Shown: positions 39,179 to 50,852, counted from the first letter of the stretch. The stretch: DNA of 64,000 nucleotides from Nitrosomonadales bacterium (GCA_016208015.1 JACQYW010000014.1:1-64000); one strand, 5' to 3'. A program made the numbers and translations. The notes: generated from the sequence alone by a model not told the origin.

Positions 39179-39976
39179 TCAATCCCTGGTCTTGTCCCGT
39201 TCGATCAATGCATACGCCGAATGGTTGTGGATGGACTCGAAGTTCTCCGACTCGACCACGTAAGCCTCGATTCGCTCGTCCGCATTCAGCACCGCCGCCA
39301 CGTCGCGCACCATGTCTTCGACGAACTTGGGATTGTCGTAGGCGTGTTCGGTGATGAACTTCTCGTCGGGACGCTTCAGCAAACCATACAATTCGCTGGA
39401 TGCCTGTTCCTCGGCGAAGCGCACCACTTCTTCGATCCAGACCGAGCGCTTGGTACGCACGGTGATGGTGACATGCGAGCGCTGGTTGTGCGCGCCACGG
39501 TCCGAGATCTCCTTGGAGCAGGGACACAGGCTGGTCACCGGCACCAATACCTTCATGTTGAAGCGGTAGGTGCCGTCCACGATCTCGCCGATGAAGGTGA
39601 CGTCGTAATCCAGCAGGCTCTGCACGCCGGAGACCGGCGCGGTCTTGTTGACGAAATAGGGGAAGGACATCTCGATGAAACCCGATTTGGCTTCCAGCTT
39701 CGCCACCATCTCGCGCAGGATGCTCTCGAACGATTCCACCGATATCTCGCGCCCGTGCTGGTTGAGTATCTGCACGAAGCGAGACATGTGCGTGCCCTTG
39801 AAATTGTGCGGCAGATGCACATACATGTTGAAGGTGGCGATGGTGTGCTGCACCCCGACGCTCTTGTCCTTGACCTGGATGGGGTGGCGGATGCTCTTGA
39901 TGCCGACCTTGTTGATCGCCAGTTGGCGGGTATCGGCACTGCTTTGCACGTCGGCGATGGGTTTGGCAGGAGTCAT
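39179..39976 (-). CDS. folE2: GTP cyclohydrolase FolE2 (type IB)
   Basis: Converts GTP to dihydroneopterin triphosphate for folate and queuosine-type pathways, usually with Zn or Mn. 265 residues. The active-site Cys is in [13 protein letters not shown], the conserved Glu/His regions in ERDYVS-like stretches are [12 protein letters not shown] and [13 protein letters not shown]. FolE2 replaces FolE in zinc limitation in some bacteria; no Zur site is visible. It lies downstream of dxs, separated by a hairpin. Confidence 0.94.
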   Translation of the reverse strand: MTPAKPIADVQSSADTRQLAINKVGIKSIRHPIQVKDKSVGVQHTIATFNMYVHLPHNFKGTHMSRFVQILNQHGREISVESFESILREMVAKLEAKSGFIEMSFPYFVNKTAPVSGVQSLLDYDVTFIGEIVDGTYRFNMKVLVPVTSLCPCSKEISDRGAHNQRSHVTITVRTKRSVWIEEVVRFAEEQASSELYGLLKRPDEKFITEHAYDNPKFVEDMVRDVAAVLNADERIEAYVVESENFESIHNHSAYALIERDKTRD

Positions 39977-40017
39977 TTCGGATTCTCTATAGTGTTGTCT
40001 GTTGTTGGATTATACCT

Positions 40018-40044
40018 ATTGCCCGACTGTTTTGGTCGGGCAAT
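40018..40044 (-). terminator. Hairpin after dxs, possible terminator
   Basis: ATTGCCCGAC-TGTTTTG-GTCGGGCAAT, a 10-base perfect stem right after the dxs stop. No T run follows; instead GGTATAATCC, a likely -10 region for folE2, comes next. Confidence 0.55.
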
Positions 40045-40045
40045 A

Positions 40046-41890
40046 TCAACCCTGCTTTCTTTCTCGTATGGCGCGGGCGATTCCCGCCGCATCCAGGCCG
40101 CAATCGGCCAGCATCTGTACCGGGTCGCCCTGCTCGATGAACACGTCCGGCAGCCCCAGATGCAGCATGGCGACATGGATACCGTGCTGCGCCAGACATT
40201 CTGCCACGGCGCTGCCTGCACCGCCCTGTATGGTGTTCTCTTCCACCGTGACCAGCAGATCGTGAGTGCGCGCCAACTGCAGCACCAGCTCTTCATCCAG
40301 CGGTTTGACGAAGCGCATGTTGGCGACGGTGGCGTCGAGCTGTTCGGCGGCTTGCAGTGCGGGCGCCAGCATCGAACCGAAGGACAGGATGGCGACCTGC
40401 TTGCCGTTGCGCCGCACCTCGCCCTTGCCCACCAGCAGTGTATGCAGGTTTTTCTGCACCGCCACGCCCGGTCCGGTGCCGCGCGGGTAGCGCACGGCGC
40501 TGGGGGTATCGAGTTTGAACGCGGTGCTCAACATCTGCCGGCATTCGTTCTCGTCGGCGGGTGCCATCACCGTCATGTTGGGGATGCTGCGCAGGTAGGA
40601 CAGGTCGAAACAGCCCGCGTGCGTCGCGCCGTCCGCGCCGACCAGGCCGCCACGGTCGATGGCCAATACCACCGGCAGGTTCTGGATGGCGACGTCGTGG
40701 ATGAGCTGGTCGTAGGCGCGCTGCAGGAAGGTGGAATAGATCGCCACCACCGGCTTGTAGCCGTCGCAGGCCAGACCCGCCGCGAAGGTGAGCGCATGCT
40801 GCTCGGCGATGCCGACATCGAAATAGCGCTGCGGATATTTCTCGGCGAACTCGACCATGCCGGAGCCTTCGCACATCGCCGGGGTGATGCCGACCAGCCG
40901 TTCGTCGTGCGCGGCCATGTCGCACAACCAGTCGCCGAATAGCTGGGTGTAGCTGACCTTGCCGCTTGGCTTGGCGGTGATGCCGTGATCGGGATCGAAC
41001 TTGCCGACGCCGTGATACAGCACGCAGTTCTCTTCGGCATGGGCGTAACCCTTGCCCTTTTGCGTGACGATATGCAGGAACTGCGGCCCTTCGAGTTTGC
41101 GGATGTTGCCCAGCGTCTCGACCAGCACATCCAGATCATGCCCGTCGATGGGGCCGATGTAGTTGAAACCGAGCTCTTCGAACAGTGTGCCCGGTGTGAC
41201 CATGCCTTTGATGTGTTCTTCCGCACGCTTGGCGAATTCCAGCACCGGCGGCATGCCCTTGAGCATCTTCTCGCTGCCGCGCCGCATCGCCGCGTAGAAA
41301 CGGCCCGACATCAGTTTCGCCAGATAGTTGTTGAGCGCGCCGACCGGGCGCGAGATCGACATGTCATTGTCGTTGAGGATGACCAGCAGGTTGGCATCCA
41401 TCGCTCCCGCGTTGTTCAACGCCTCGAACGCCATGCCGCCGCTCATCGCGCCGTCGCCGATGATGGCGACGGAACGGTTGTCATTCCCGGCCAGTCGCGA
41501 AGCCACGGCCATGCCGAGCGCCGCCGAGATGGAGGTGCTGGAGTGACCCGTGCCGAATGCATCGTACGGACTCTCGTTGCGCTTTGGAAAACCGGAGATG
41601 CCGCCCGCCATGCGCAAACCTCCCATCGCTGCACGGCGTCCGGTCAGTATCTTGTGCGCGTAGGTCTGGTGGCCGACATCCCATACCAGACGGTCTTGCG
41701 GTGTGTTGTAGATGTAATGCAGCGCAATGGTGAGTTCTATCGTGCCGAGGTTGGAGGAGAGATGGCCGCCGGTCTTGCTCACCGACTCGACCAGAAAGGC
41801 GCGCAACTCGTCCGCCAGTTGCGGCAGTTGCTCGCGCTCCAGTTTGCGCAGGTCGTCGGGGGTCTCTATGGTTTGCAGTAGCGGGTACAT
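40046..41890 (-). CDS. dxs: 1-deoxy-D-xylulose-5-phosphate synthase
   Basis: First enzyme of the MEP isoprenoid pathway; condenses pyruvate and glyceraldehyde 3-phosphate with thiamine diphosphate. 614 residues. [38 protein letters not shown], the ThDP motif [18 protein letters not shown] and [12 protein letters not shown] are visible. Start at 41890 ([15 protein letters not shown]) overlaps the ispA stop by one base (TGATG). A longer frame upstream lies inside ispA and has no coding character. Confidence 0.97.
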   Translation of the reverse strand: MYPLLQTIETPDDLRKLEREQLPQLADELRAFLVESVSKTGGHLSSNLGTIELTIALHYIYNTPQDRLVWDVGHQTYAHKILTGRRAAMGGLRMAGGISGFPKRNESPYDAFGTGHSSTSISAALGMAVASRLAGNDNRSVAIIGDGAMSGGMAFEALNNAGAMDANLLVILNDNDMSISRPVGALNNYLAKLMSGRFYAAMRRGSEKMLKGMPPVLEFAKRAEEHIKGMVTPGTLFEELGFNYIGPIDGHDLDVLVETLGNIRKLEGPQFLHIVTQKGKGYAHAEENCVLYHGVGKFDPDHGITAKPSGKVSYTQLFGDWLCDMAAHDERLVGITPAMCEGSGMVEFAEKYPQRYFDVGIAEQHALTFAAGLACDGYKPVVAIYSTFLQRAYDQLIHDVAIQNLPVVLAIDRGGLVGADGATHAGCFDLSYLRSIPNMTVMAPADENECRQMLSTAFKLDTPSAVRYPRGTGPGVAVQKNLHTLLVGKGEVRRNGKQVAILSFGSMLAPALQAAEQLDATVANMRFVKPLDEELVLQLARTHDLLVTVEENTIQGGAGSAVAECLAQHGIHVAMLHLGLPDVFIEQGDPVQMLADCGLDAAGIARAIRERKQG

Positions 41891-42780
41891 CAATACTTTC
41901 TCATCACAATGAAATCGGCCAACTCGCGCAGGCGCTGTGCCGGGGCACCGAATTCGATCAATGCATCCATCGCTTCCTGATGCAGCTCCGCGGCCATCTT
42001 CTTCGCGGCCTGTACCCCGAGCAAAGTCACATAAGTCGGCTTGTCGTTGTCTGCATCCTTGCCTGCGGTCTTGCCCAGGGTGGCGGTGTCGGCCTCGCTG
42101 TCGAGCACATCGTCCACCACCTGAAAGGCGAGGCCGATGCATTTGCCGTAACGGTCGAGCTTGTCGAGTTGCGCCTGATCCAGTTCACCGCAATGTGCGC
42201 CGAGCAGGATGGCCGCACGGATCAAGGCGCCGGTCTTGTGGATGTGCATCTGTTCCAGCTCGGGCAGGGTCAGTTGCTTGCCGACGCTGGCGAGGTCGAT
42301 GGCCTGCCCGCCCGCCATGCCGCGCGAACCGGAGGCCACGGCCAGCAGCTTCACCATCTGCAATTGTTTGCTTGCGTCATCGCTCAGGCGATGTTCGGAC
42401 AGCAACTGGAACGCCAGGCTCTGCAAGGCATCGCCCACCAGCAACGCGGTGGCTTCGTCGTATTCGACATGGCAGGTCGGCTTGCCGCGGCGCAGCACGT
42501 CGTCGTCCATGCAGGGCATGTCGTCGTGCACCAGCGAATAGGCGTGGATGAGTTCGACCGCGGCGGCGGCGATCTCGACGCGCTCGACCGCGGCGCCTCC
42601 CAGTTCGCCCGCCGCGTAGGCCAGCAGCGGACGCACGCGCTTGCCGCCGTCCAGCACGCTGTAACGCATCGCGGCATGCAGGCGCTGCGGCGTGGCATCG
42701 GCCTGCGGCAGCAGTCGTTTCAATACGTCTTCAAAACGGGATTGACGGGCGGATACCCAGGAAGAAAAATCGGACATCAT
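41890..42780 (-). CDS. ispA: Farnesyl/geranyl diphosphate synthase
   Basis: Chain elongation of isoprenoid diphosphates to farnesyl diphosphate. 296 residues. The first Asp-rich motif is DDMPCMDDD (about 85-93) with LIHAYSLVH before it, the second is [13 protein letters not shown]. Start overlaps the xseB stop by one base. Position between xseB and dxs is the standard order in Proteobacteria. Confidence 0.96.
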   Translation of the reverse strand: MMSDFSSWVSARQSRFEDVLKRLLPQADATPQRLHAAMRYSVLDGGKRVRPLLAYAAGELGGAAVERVEIAAAAVELIHAYSLVHDDMPCMDDDVLRRGKPTCHVEYDEATALLVGDALQSLAFQLLSEHRLSDDASKQLQMVKLLAVASGSRGMAGGQAIDLASVGKQLTLPELEQMHIHKTGALIRAAILLGAHCGELDQAQLDKLDRYGKCIGLAFQVVDDVLDSEADTATLGKTAGKDADNDKPTYVTLLGVQAAKKMAAELHQEAMDALIEFGAPAQRLRELADFIVMRKY

Positions 42781-43022
42781 CAGTCTTTGTTCGCATCGCC
42801 CGATGCGGCGAGATCCTTGAGCGTACCTTCTTCCAGCACACGCACCTGTTGTTGCGCATCGTCCAAGCGGGAACGGCAGAACGACAGCAGTTCCGCACCG
42901 CGCTTGTAGGCAGCCAGCGAGTCTTCCAGCGGCAATTTGCCCGACTCCATGTCCGCCACCACTTGCTCCAGCTCGATCAGCGCCGCTTCGAAACTCTGTG
43001 TTTTACCGGATTTTGCCGCCAT
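42780..43022 (-). CDS. xseB: Exodeoxyribonuclease VII small subunit
   Basis: 80 residues, the family length. FEAALIELEQVVADMESGKL and PLEDSLAAYKRGAELLSFCR are the conserved helices. I chose M at 43022 (MAAKSGKTQ) because GGGA lies 6 bases upstream; a start 6 codons earlier is possible. First gene of xseB-ispA-dxs. Confidence 0.94.
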   Translation of the reverse strand: MAAKSGKTQSFEAALIELEQVVADMESGKLPLEDSLAAYKRGAELLSFCRSRLDDAQQQVRVLEEGTLKDLAASGDANKD

Positions 43023-43204
43023 CTCGATTCCCATGTGCATCCAAATCTGCGTAAGGGAAGCATTTTACCCAACGGCATGGTGCAGGGCCAATTTTTATTG
43101 CCCCCCCTTACGATTTCGGGGACAATCCCTGCCCCTGAAATGTTTCCAGCAGGCAATCCGCAAAGCGGATGCTCGCAAAACGGTATTCACAGAAAGACGT
43201 GGGT

Positions 43205-44305
43205 ATGTCCGAAATCGCCAAGCTCAAGCAATTCAATCCCGTTTCCGCACAACCGCCGTTGCGCTGGTTCTTCGATCCGAAAGTACTGGAGATCGAGCAG
43301 CGTGTGCTGTTCGACGCCGGCCCGAAATACGTCGGTCATGAACTGATGGTACCGAATCTCGGCGATTATCATGTGATCGAATGGATGGACAAGGCCAAGA
43401 TGCTGGTGCGCAACGAAGGCGGCGTGGAGCTGCTTTCCAACATCTGCCGCCACCGCCAGGCCACCATGCTGGAAGGTCGCGGCAATGCGAAGACCATCGT
43501 CTGCCCCTTGCACCGCTGGACCTACAAGAACGACGGCGAACTGATAGGCGCCCCGCATTTCCCCGCCAATCCCTGCCTGCACTTGAACAAGTCGCCGCTG
43601 CAGAACTGGAACGGCCTGCTGTTCGCGGGCCAGCGCGACATCGCCAGGGACCTGGCGACCGTACCCGCCTTCAAGGAGATCGACTTCTCCGGTTACATGC
43701 TCGACCGTGTGGAAGTGGATGAATACAACTTCAACTGGAAGACCTTCATCGAGGTCTATCAGGAGGACTACCACGTCGTGCCCTTCCACCCCGGCCTCGG
43801 ACAGATGGTCGATTGCGACAAACTGAAGTGGGAGTTCGGCGAGAACTACAGCGTGCAAACCGTCGGCATCCATGATCTGCGCAAGGCCGGCAGCCCGGTC
43901 TACCAGAAGTGGTCGGAACAGGTGCTGCGTTACAACAAGGGCGAGTTGCCCAAGTACGGCGCGATCTGGCTGACCTACTACCCCAATATCATGGTCGAGT
44001 GGTACCCGAACACGCTGGTGGTCAGCACCATCGTGCCGCGCGGCACCGACGCCTGCACCAATATCGTGGAGTTCTACTACCCCGAGGACATCGTGCTGTT
44101 CGAGCGCGACTACGTCGAAGCCGAGAAGAAAGCCTACCGTGAGACGGCGGTGGAAGACGACGTCATCTGCCTGCGCATGCAGCAGGGACGCAGCGCGCTG
44201 TACAAGCAGGGCGTGGAAGAGGTCGGCCCGTACCAGTCGCCGACCGAAGACGGCATGCTGCACTTTCATGAGTTCCTGCGCCGCAACCTTGAACCACACC
44301 TTTGA
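43205..44305 (+). CDS. Rieske non-haem iron oxygenase, alpha-subunit type
   Basis: 366 residues. Rieske cluster ligands are C81-R-H83 and C100-P-L-H103. The mononuclear iron site is in FIEVYQEDYHVVPFHPG with H190 and H195. It resembles the choline-monooxygenase/ring-hydroxylating family. The substrate is not evident and no reductase gene is adjacent. It is divergent from xseB-ispA-dxs across 182 bases. The 5' start chosen is MSEIAKLKQF; an upstream in-frame Met is less likely. Confidence 0.88.
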   Translation: MSEIAKLKQFNPVSAQPPLRWFFDPKVLEIEQRVLFDAGPKYVGHELMVPNLGDYHVIEWMDKAKMLVRNEGGVELLSNICRHRQATMLEGRGNAKTIVCPLHRWTYKNDGELIGAPHFPANPCLHLNKSPLQNWNGLLFAGQRDIARDLATVPAFKEIDFSGYMLDRVEVDEYNFNWKTFIEVYQEDYHVVPFHPGLGQMVDCDKLKWEFGENYSVQTVGIHDLRKAGSPVYQKWSEQVLRYNKGELPKYGAIWLTYYPNIMVEWYPNTLVVSTIVPRGTDACTNIVEFYYPEDIVLFERDYVEAEKKAYRETAVEDDVICLRMQQGRSALYKQGVEEVGPYQSPTEDGMLHFHEFLRRNLEPHL

Positions 44306-44313
44306 ACGTCATT

Positions 44314-44367
44314 GATGGAACTACTAGCCATTCAACAAAGCCCGCAAGCGGGCAGTCGCTGGTTATC
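44314..44367. repeat. Intergenic copy of the 54-55-base repeat also found in the AddA-like gene
   Basis: GATGGAACTACTAGCCATTC then AACAAAGCCCGCAAGCGGGC and AGTCGCTGGTTATC. It matches the reverse complement of 30697-30751 at 52 of 55 aligned positions (two substitutions, one gap). It contains the palindrome GCCCGCAAGCGGGC. Confidence 0.88.
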
Positions 44368-44510
44368 CGGCGAAAGCCGGAAAACGAGCCGCAGGTAGCG
44401 AGTTTCGAGGTATGGCCATCCAGTGACTAATAAAATGCCTTATGGTTTCGTCCCCGCCTCGCGGGGGATTTCCTTCCCATCTGGATTCCGGCCTTCGCCG
44501 GAATGACGAA
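44366..44510. repeat. Cluster of short palindromic repeats upstream of the EamA gene
   Basis: Three hairpins: TCCGGCGAAAGCCGGA (44366-44381), TCCCCGCCTCGCGGGGGA (44451-44468) and ATTCCGGCCTTCGCCGGAAT (44484-44503), the last followed by GACGAA as in a widespread bacterial repeat type. Together with the preceding element they fill most of the gap between the Rieske gene and the permease gene. Confidence 0.8.
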
Positions 44511-44515
44511 ATAGC

Positions 44516-45370
44516 ATGGGCTCGTTATGGATGCTGGTCGCGGGATTGATGTTCGCCTGCATGGGGGTGCTGGTCAAACTCGGCGCGGCCCATTTTTCCA
44601 GTAACGAGCTGGTCTTCTACCGCTCCTTCTTCAGCCTGCTCATCGTGTATGCGGTGTTGCACCGTGCCAAAGTCAAACTGTCCACCCGGCACTGGCAAGG
44701 CCACCTCTGGCGCGGGCTTTCCGGCACGTTCGCGATGCTGCTGTTCTTCTACTGCATCACCGTGCTGCCGCTGGCGACCGCCATCACGCTCAACTACACC
44801 TCGTCGCTGTTCATCTCGGCCTTGACGGTGCTGGTGCTGAAAGAGAAGTTCCACTTGCCGCTCAGCAGCGCATTGGCGATCGGTTTCATCGGCGTGGTGC
44901 TGCTGTTGCACCCCACGCTGGAACAGGATCAGTTTGCCAGCGGCCTGCTGGGACTGGGCTCCGGCTTCCTCGCCGCCATCGCCCTGCTCAATGTGCGGCA
45001 ACTGGGCGTGCTGGGCGAACCGGGGATGCGCGTGGTGTTCTATTTCAACCTGATCGCCACCGTCGCGAGCGGCTTGTGGATGCTGCCGGGTACGCTGCAT
45101 CCGGTCGGCCTCGCCGACCTTCCGCTGCTGATCGCCCTCGGTGCATCGGCCACCATCGCGCAACTTGCCATGACCCGCGCCTACCGCACCGGCCACACAC
45201 TGGTGGTTGGCAGCCTGGCCTACAGCACCATCGTGTTCTCGGCGCTGTTCGGCCTGCTGCTTTGGCAGGAATTGCTGAGCCTGAGCGCATGGCTCGGCAT
45301 CGCCCTCATCATCGCCAGCGGCATGTTAAGCTTGCGTCTGGCAGCAACCAACACAGAGGCACGCAAATGA
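44516..45370 (+). CDS. EamA/DMT family permease
   Basis: 284 residues with ten predicted membrane segments in two EamA repeats (first SLWMLVAGLMFACMGVLVKL to about 125, second from LLGLGSGFLAAIALLNVRQL). Drug/metabolite transporter superfamily in the inner membrane; the substrate cannot be told. Its ATG comes only 6 bases after a repeat element, and no strong Shine-Dalgarno is seen. Overlaps the next gene by ATGA. Confidence 0.85.
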   Translation: MGSLWMLVAGLMFACMGVLVKLGAAHFSSNELVFYRSFFSLLIVYAVLHRAKVKLSTRHWQGHLWRGLSGTFAMLLFFYCITVLPLATAITLNYTSSLFISALTVLVLKEKFHLPLSSALAIGFIGVVLLLHPTLEQDQFASGLLGLGSGFLAAIALLNVRQLGVLGEPGMRVVFYFNLIATVASGLWMLPGTLHPVGLADLPLLIALGASATIAQLAMTRAYRTGHTLVVGSLAYSTIVFSALFGLLLWQELLSLSAWLGIALIIASGMLSLRLAATNTEARK

Positions 45371-45714
45371 TCACCATCGAAGAAAAGAACAATCTCGTCA
45401 ACATCGCCGTCATGGGGGAGTTCACCATCGCCGACTTCAAGCAGTTCGAGGAGCATGCGCTGTACAAGCTGAAGAGCGGCGGCAAAACCAACCTGCTGTT
45501 CGATCTGCGCGGCATGCTGGCCTACACGCCGGACGTGGCGTGGGAAGAGATCAAATTCTTCAGCCGCGAACACAACCACGACTTCAACAAGATCGCCGTG
45601 GTCACCGACGACCAATGGCTCACTTGGCAGGCCTGGCTGTCGCGTTTGTTCGTGGATGCGGATATCCGCGCCTTCGGCGATTACACGCAAGCGCAGGACT
45701 GGGCACAAAAATAA
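45367..45714 (+). CDS. SpoIIAA/STAS-like protein
   Basis: 115 residues. MITIEEKNNLVNIAVMGEFT, LLFDLRGMLAYTPDVAWEEI and KIAVVTDDQWLTWQAWLSRL match the SpoIIAA-like family (often about 120 residues) with a STAS-type fold. Role unknown. Translationally coupled to the EamA permease. Confidence 0.78.
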   Translation: MITIEEKNNLVNIAVMGEFTIADFKQFEEHALYKLKSGGKTNLLFDLRGMLAYTPDVAWEEIKFFSREHNHDFNKIAVVTDDQWLTWQAWLSRLFVDADIRAFGDYTQAQDWAQK

Positions 45715-45736
45715 CGCTTCTGCAAAGCCAGACGAG

Positions 45737-46105
45737 ATGACTGTCCGGAAACCGCTTTCGACCGTCTCGCTGGCTTTGGCCTTGTCGGCCTGTGTCGTCG
45801 TTCCGGTAGAAGACGAAATCGCCGCATCTTCCTGCGACACCTATACCAAGAGCATGTCACTCAAACCGGTCGAGGTTAATCTGGGCCGGACCAACTGTCA
45901 TGATGAAGCCTGTCTGGCCGTGATACTCGCGGTATCCGCAGGCAGTCTCATCGTCTCCGGCAGCATCGTCCTGACCAACAACACGATCCACTGGCTGGAA
46001 TACCAGGGTAGCTGCAGCGACAGCTACCTTAATACCACCACACAGCGTTTCCTCGACTCGCTGGACGATCCCAAACCGATCTCCGCCAAACTGCTGGCGC
46101 AATAA
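45737..46105 (+). CDS. Predicted small lipoprotein, unknown function
   Basis: 122 residues starting MTVRKPLSTVSLALALSAC, with lipobox LSAC. The mature part contains several Cys (SSCDTYTKS, TNCHDEACLAV, GSCSDSY) and a hydrophobic stretch LAVILAVSAGSLIVSGSIVL. Not recognised. The start at 45737 gives the lipoprotein signal; a longer reading would overlap the STAS-like gene. It ends at a terminator. Confidence 0.68.
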   Translation: MTVRKPLSTVSLALALSACVVVPVEDEIAASSCDTYTKSMSLKPVEVNLGRTNCHDEACLAVILAVSAGSLIVSGSIVLTNNTIHWLEYQGSCSDSYLNTTTQRFLDSLDDPKPISAKLLAQ

Positions 46106-46130
46106 AAAAGCCCGCATCTCTGCGGGCTTC
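46103..46130. terminator. Terminator between the small lipoprotein gene and rpmG
   Basis: GCCCGCA-TCTC-TGCGGGC stem. On the minus strand it is followed by six T residues, so it is a good terminator for rpmB-rpmG. On the plus strand CTTCTTC follows, a weaker terminator for the lipoprotein gene. Confidence 0.88.
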
Positions 46131-46152
46131 TTCAATTCAACCGGAGCCGAAA

Positions 46153-46320
46153 TCACTTCAGCTTGGTTTCCTTGTATGCGACGTGCTTGCGTGCAACCGG
46201 GTCGAACTTCATGAATTCAAGCTTTTCCGGGGTAGTACGCTTGTTCTTGTTGGTGGTGTAGAAATGCCCCGTACCAGCGGAGGATTCCAGTTTGATCTTT
46301 TCGCGTGCGCCTTTTGCCAC
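46153..46320 (-). CDS. rpmG: 50S ribosomal protein L33 (GTG start)
   Basis: 55 residues. Begins with GTG: (M)[19 protein letters not shown], then [20 protein letters not shown] and ends [13 protein letters not shown] lies 7 bases upstream. This is the zinc-free (C-minus) form without Cys pairs. It follows rpmB by 12 bases. Confidence 0.96.
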   Translation of the reverse strand: MAKGAREKIKLESSAGTGHFYTTNKNKRTTPEKLEFMKFDPVARKHVAYKETKLK

Positions 46321-46332
46321 AGTAATTCTCCT

Positions 46333-46569
46333 TTATACCTTCTCGCCGCGTGCACGCATTTCGAACAGAACGGCATCGATGCCGTTCTTGTCGATGGTGC
46401 GCAGTGCAGCATTGGTCAGGCGCAAAGACACCCAACGATTTTCAGACTCTACCCACAAGCGGCGGCGTTGCAGATTCGGCAAAAAACGACGCTTGGTTTT
46501 ATTGTTCGCGTGGGAGATGTTGTTGCCCACCATGGGCTTCTTCCCGGTTACTTGACAGACGCGTGCCAT
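46333..46569 (-). CDS. rpmB: 50S ribosomal protein L28
   Basis: 78 residues, the usual length: [57 protein letters not shown]. Only one Cys is present, so it is a zinc-free form. GGAG is 8 bases before the ATG. Operon rpmB-rpmG. Confidence 0.97.
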   Translation of the reverse strand: MARVCQVTGKKPMVGNNISHANNKTKRRFLPNLQRRRLWVESENRWVSLRLTNAALRTIDKNGIDAVLFEMRARGEKV

Positions 46570-46604
46570 GACAATCACTCCAACCATTTTTCAAAGAGGC
46601 GCGG

Positions 46605-46633
46605 ATTCTACCTAAAGCACCCCGATTGCACAA
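46605..46633 (-). promoter_or_regulatory. rpmB-rpmG promoter with GC-rich discriminator
   Basis: Minus strand: -35 TTGTGC (46628-46633), 17-base spacer, -10 TAGAAT (46605-46610), then CCGCGCC. It lies just past the hisD stop. The GC discriminator suggests stringent control, as for other ribosomal-protein promoters. Confidence 0.7.
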
Positions 46634-46635
46634 CC

Positions 46636-47934
46636 CTACTTTGCTTTTCGATACAGGGCCGACTGTGCGTGGGCCTGCAAACCCTCGCCAAACGCCAGAA
46701 TCGAGGCGATTTCGCCCAAATTTTGGGCACCCTGGGCGGAAACCTGGATCAGGCTGCTGCGTTTCTGGAAGTCGTACACCCCCAGCGGCGAGGAAAAACG
46801 CGCCGTACCCGAGGTGGGCAGCACATGGTTCGGTCCCGCGCAGTAGTCGCCCAGCGATTCCGAGGTGTAGCGCCCCATGAAGATGGCGCCGGCATGTTTG
46901 AGCTTGTGCAGCCAGGTTTGCGGTTCGCCGACGGACAATTCCAGGTGTTCGGGCGCGATGCGGTTGCTGATGCGGCAGGCTTCATCCATATCCTCGACAT
47001 GAATGAGCGCACCGCGGTTCTCCAGCGCGGTCCGGATGATGTCCTTGCGCGGCATCTGCTCCAGCAGCCTGTCGGCGCTCGCCGCCACGGCTTCGATGAA
47101 GGCGGCATCCGGCGACAACAGGATGGCCTGCGCCAGTTCGTCGTGCTCGGCCTGCGAGAACAGGTCCATCGCCACCCAGTCCGGATCGGTCTTGCCGTCG
47201 CAGATGACCAGAATCTCGGACGGGCCGGCGATCATGTCGATGCCGCACACGCCGAACACGCGGCGCTTGGCCGAAGCCACATAGGCATTGCCGGGACCGA
47301 CCACCTTGTCCACCTTGGGAATGCTCGCCGTGCCGTAGGCCAGCGCCGCCACCGCCTGCGCGCCGCCGATGGTGAACACGCGGTCCACACCCGACAGGTG
47401 GGCTGCCGCCAGAACCAGCTGATTCTTCACGCCATCCGGCGTGGGCACCACCATGATCAGCTCGGCCACACCCGCCACTTTGGCAGGCAACGCATTCATC
47501 AATACGGAAGAGGGGTAGGCCGCCTTGCCGCCGGGCACATACAGGCCGACGCGATCCAGCGGGGTGACCTGCTGGCCGAGCATGGTGCCGTCTTCGTCGA
47601 GGTAGTTCCAGGAAGCCTGGATCTGTTTCTTGTGGTATTCGGTCACCCGTTGCGCCGCCTTTTCCAGCGCGCCCTTCTGGTCGGCAGGCAGACCGTCGAA
47701 CGCCGCCTCCAACTCGGTCTTGGGCAATTCCATCGCGGCGGCATCGGCCAGCGGCAGGCGGTCGAACTTGCGCGTGTATTCCAGTACGGCGGCATCGCCG
47801 CGCAGCTTGACGTCGGCGATGATGGCCGCGACGGTCGCTTCCAGTTTCTCGTCGGCGGTCTCTTCAAAGGCCAACAACTTGCTCAGCCGGGCATCGAAGT
47901 CGGCCTGTTGGGTGGATAGTCTCGTGATGTTCAT
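46636..47934 (-). CDS. hisD: Histidinol dehydrogenase
   Basis: Last two oxidations of histidine synthesis (histidinol to histidine). 432 residues. [70 protein letters not shown] and [10 protein letters not shown] contain the catalytic and zinc-binding residues. ATG at 47934 overlaps the hisG stop (ATGA). hisG-hisD downstream of murA and the mla genes is a betaproteobacterial order. Confidence 0.97.
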   Translation of the reverse strand: MNITRLSTQQADFDARLSKLLAFEETADEKLEATVAAIIADVKLRGDAAVLEYTRKFDRLPLADAAAMELPKTELEAAFDGLPADQKGALEKAAQRVTEYHKKQIQASWNYLDEDGTMLGQQVTPLDRVGLYVPGGKAAYPSSVLMNALPAKVAGVAELIMVVPTPDGVKNQLVLAAAHLSGVDRVFTIGGAQAVAALAYGTASIPKVDKVVGPGNAYVASAKRRVFGVCGIDMIAGPSEILVICDGKTDPDWVAMDLFSQAEHDELAQAILLSPDAAFIEAVAASADRLLEQMPRKDIIRTALENRGALIHVEDMDEACRISNRIAPEHLELSVGEPQTWLHKLKHAGAIFMGRYTSESLGDYCAGPNHVLPTSGTARFSSPLGVYDFQKRSSLIQVSAQGAQNLGEIASILAFGEGLQAHAQSALYRKAK

Positions 47935-48566
47935 TTCACAGCTCCGGCAAAAGCATCCAGCATGGGCTGTATCGTCTCGCGCTTGAGTTTCAGCGAGGCC
48001 TGGTTCACCACCAGACGCGAAGATATCTGCACGATCTCTTCCACCGCCTTGAGGTCGTTGGCCTTCAGCGTTGCGCCGCTGCTCACCAGATCGACGATGG
48101 CATCGGACAGGCCGACCAGTGGCGCCAGCTCCATCGAGCCGTACAGCTTGATGAGATCGACGTGCACGCCCTTGGAGGCGAAGTGCTCGCGCGCGGTCTT
48201 CACATATTTGGTGGCGACACGCAGACGCGCGCCCTGCTTCACCGCCGACTCGTAATCGAAACCGTTGCGCACCGCGACCATCATGCGGCACTTGGCGATA
48301 TTCAGGTCCAGCGGCTGGTACAAGCCTTCGCCGCCGTGTTCGTTGAGCACATCCTTGCCCGCCACGCCCATGTCCGCCGCGCCGTACTGGACATAGGTAG
48401 GCACATCGGAAGCGCGCACGATGATGAGGCGCACGTCGGCACGGTTGGTCGGCAGGATGAGCTTGCGCGAAGACTCCGGGTCTTCCAGCGGCGTGATCCC
48501 GGCGGCTTTCAGCAGCGGCAGGGTCTCTTCGAAGATGCGGCCTTTGGATAAGGCGATGGTGATCAT
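47931..48566 (-). CDS. hisG: ATP phosphoribosyltransferase, short form
   Basis: First step of histidine biosynthesis. 211 residues, the short HisG form without the C-terminal regulatory domain: [54 protein letters not shown] and [10 protein letters not shown]. Short HisG needs the HisZ regulatory subunit, which must be encoded elsewhere. AGGAAG precedes the start. Confidence 0.96.
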   Translation of the reverse strand: MITIALSKGRIFEETLPLLKAAGITPLEDPESSRKLILPTNRADVRLIIVRASDVPTYVQYGAADMGVAGKDVLNEHGGEGLYQPLDLNIAKCRMMVAVRNGFDYESAVKQGARLRVATKYVKTAREHFASKGVHVDLIKLYGSMELAPLVGLSDAIVDLVSSGATLKANDLKAVEEIVQISSRLVVNQASLKLKRETIQPMLDAFAGAVK

Positions 48567-48614
48567 TTTTTACTTCCTGTTGTTTCAGGCGGCGCTTGTG
48601 CCGCCCAATTATGC

Positions 48615-50184
<1,570 letters not shown>

Positions 50185-50188
<4 letters not shown>

Positions 50189-50832
50189 TTCGACTCCGCT
50201 TTCTGCGCCATGGCGGCGTTGTCCGCCGCCGTCTTGTTCTTGTCGACCAGCGTCTTGATCAGACCGTCGATACCGACTTGCTGGATCTGATCGGCAAAGG
50301 TGCCGCGATAGCTGGTCACCAGACTCACACCCTCCACGGTCAGGTCGAACACCTTCCAGCCGTTCGGTGTCTTTTCCAGATCGTAGTCCACCAGGATGGG
50401 CTGCTGTGCGCCGGGCTTGATGATCTCGGTCTTGACGGTCACCTCATCCATGGCGGCATCCAGCTTGAGCGGCCTGACCTCGATGATCTGGTCGCGATAG
50501 GAGGTGAAGGCCTTGGTGTAGGTGCGTACCAGCAAGATGCGGAACTCCGACTGCAAGGCCTGCTTCTGTTCCGGAGTGGCAGTGCGCCAGCCCTTGCCCA
50601 CGGCGAGTTTGGTCATGCGCTCGAAATTGAAGTGCGGCAACACTTTGGCATCCACCAGTTCCAGCATCTTCTTCTGGTTGCCGGCGCGCAGATCCTTGTC
50701 GGCGCGCACGATATCGAGCACCTCGCGCACCGTGTTCTTGATCAATACATCCGGCTCCGGCACGTCGGCGCGTACGCCCGCCGCTGCGCACAACAGCAAT
50801 GCACCGCACACCAAAGAAAATATCTTTTTCAT
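50185..50832 (-). CDS. mlaC: MlaC, periplasmic phospholipid shuttle
   Basis: 215 residues with signal peptide (MKKIFSLVCGALLLCAAAGV, cut before RADV or DVPE). NQKKMLELVDAKVLPHFNFE, MTKLAVGKGWRTATPEQKQA and WKVFDLTVEGVSLVTSYRGT are typical of the Ttg2D/MlaC family. It carries phospholipids between the outer-membrane MlaA complex and MlaFEDB. Confidence 0.94.
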
Positions 50833-50852
50833 GTTCTATAGTTTTCCGTGTA

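Noticed and set aside
37657-39354. 565-codon open frame antisense to htpG
   Set aside because: It mirrors htpG codons in high-GC sequence, has no homologous look or ribosome-binding site, and htpG is certain.
41891-42142. N-terminal extension of dxs into ispA
   Set aside because: Arg/Gly-rich out-of-frame reading of isp[14 protein letters not shown] matches the Dxs N-terminus.
44366-44510. Transposon or insertion-sequence end
   Set aside because: Only short palindromes are present; there is no transposase frame and no long terminal inverted repeat.
46183-47919. 578-codon open frame antisense to hisD, rpmB and rpmG
   Set aside because: It runs across three well-identified genes on the other strand and shows only His/Gln/Arg-rich shadow composition.
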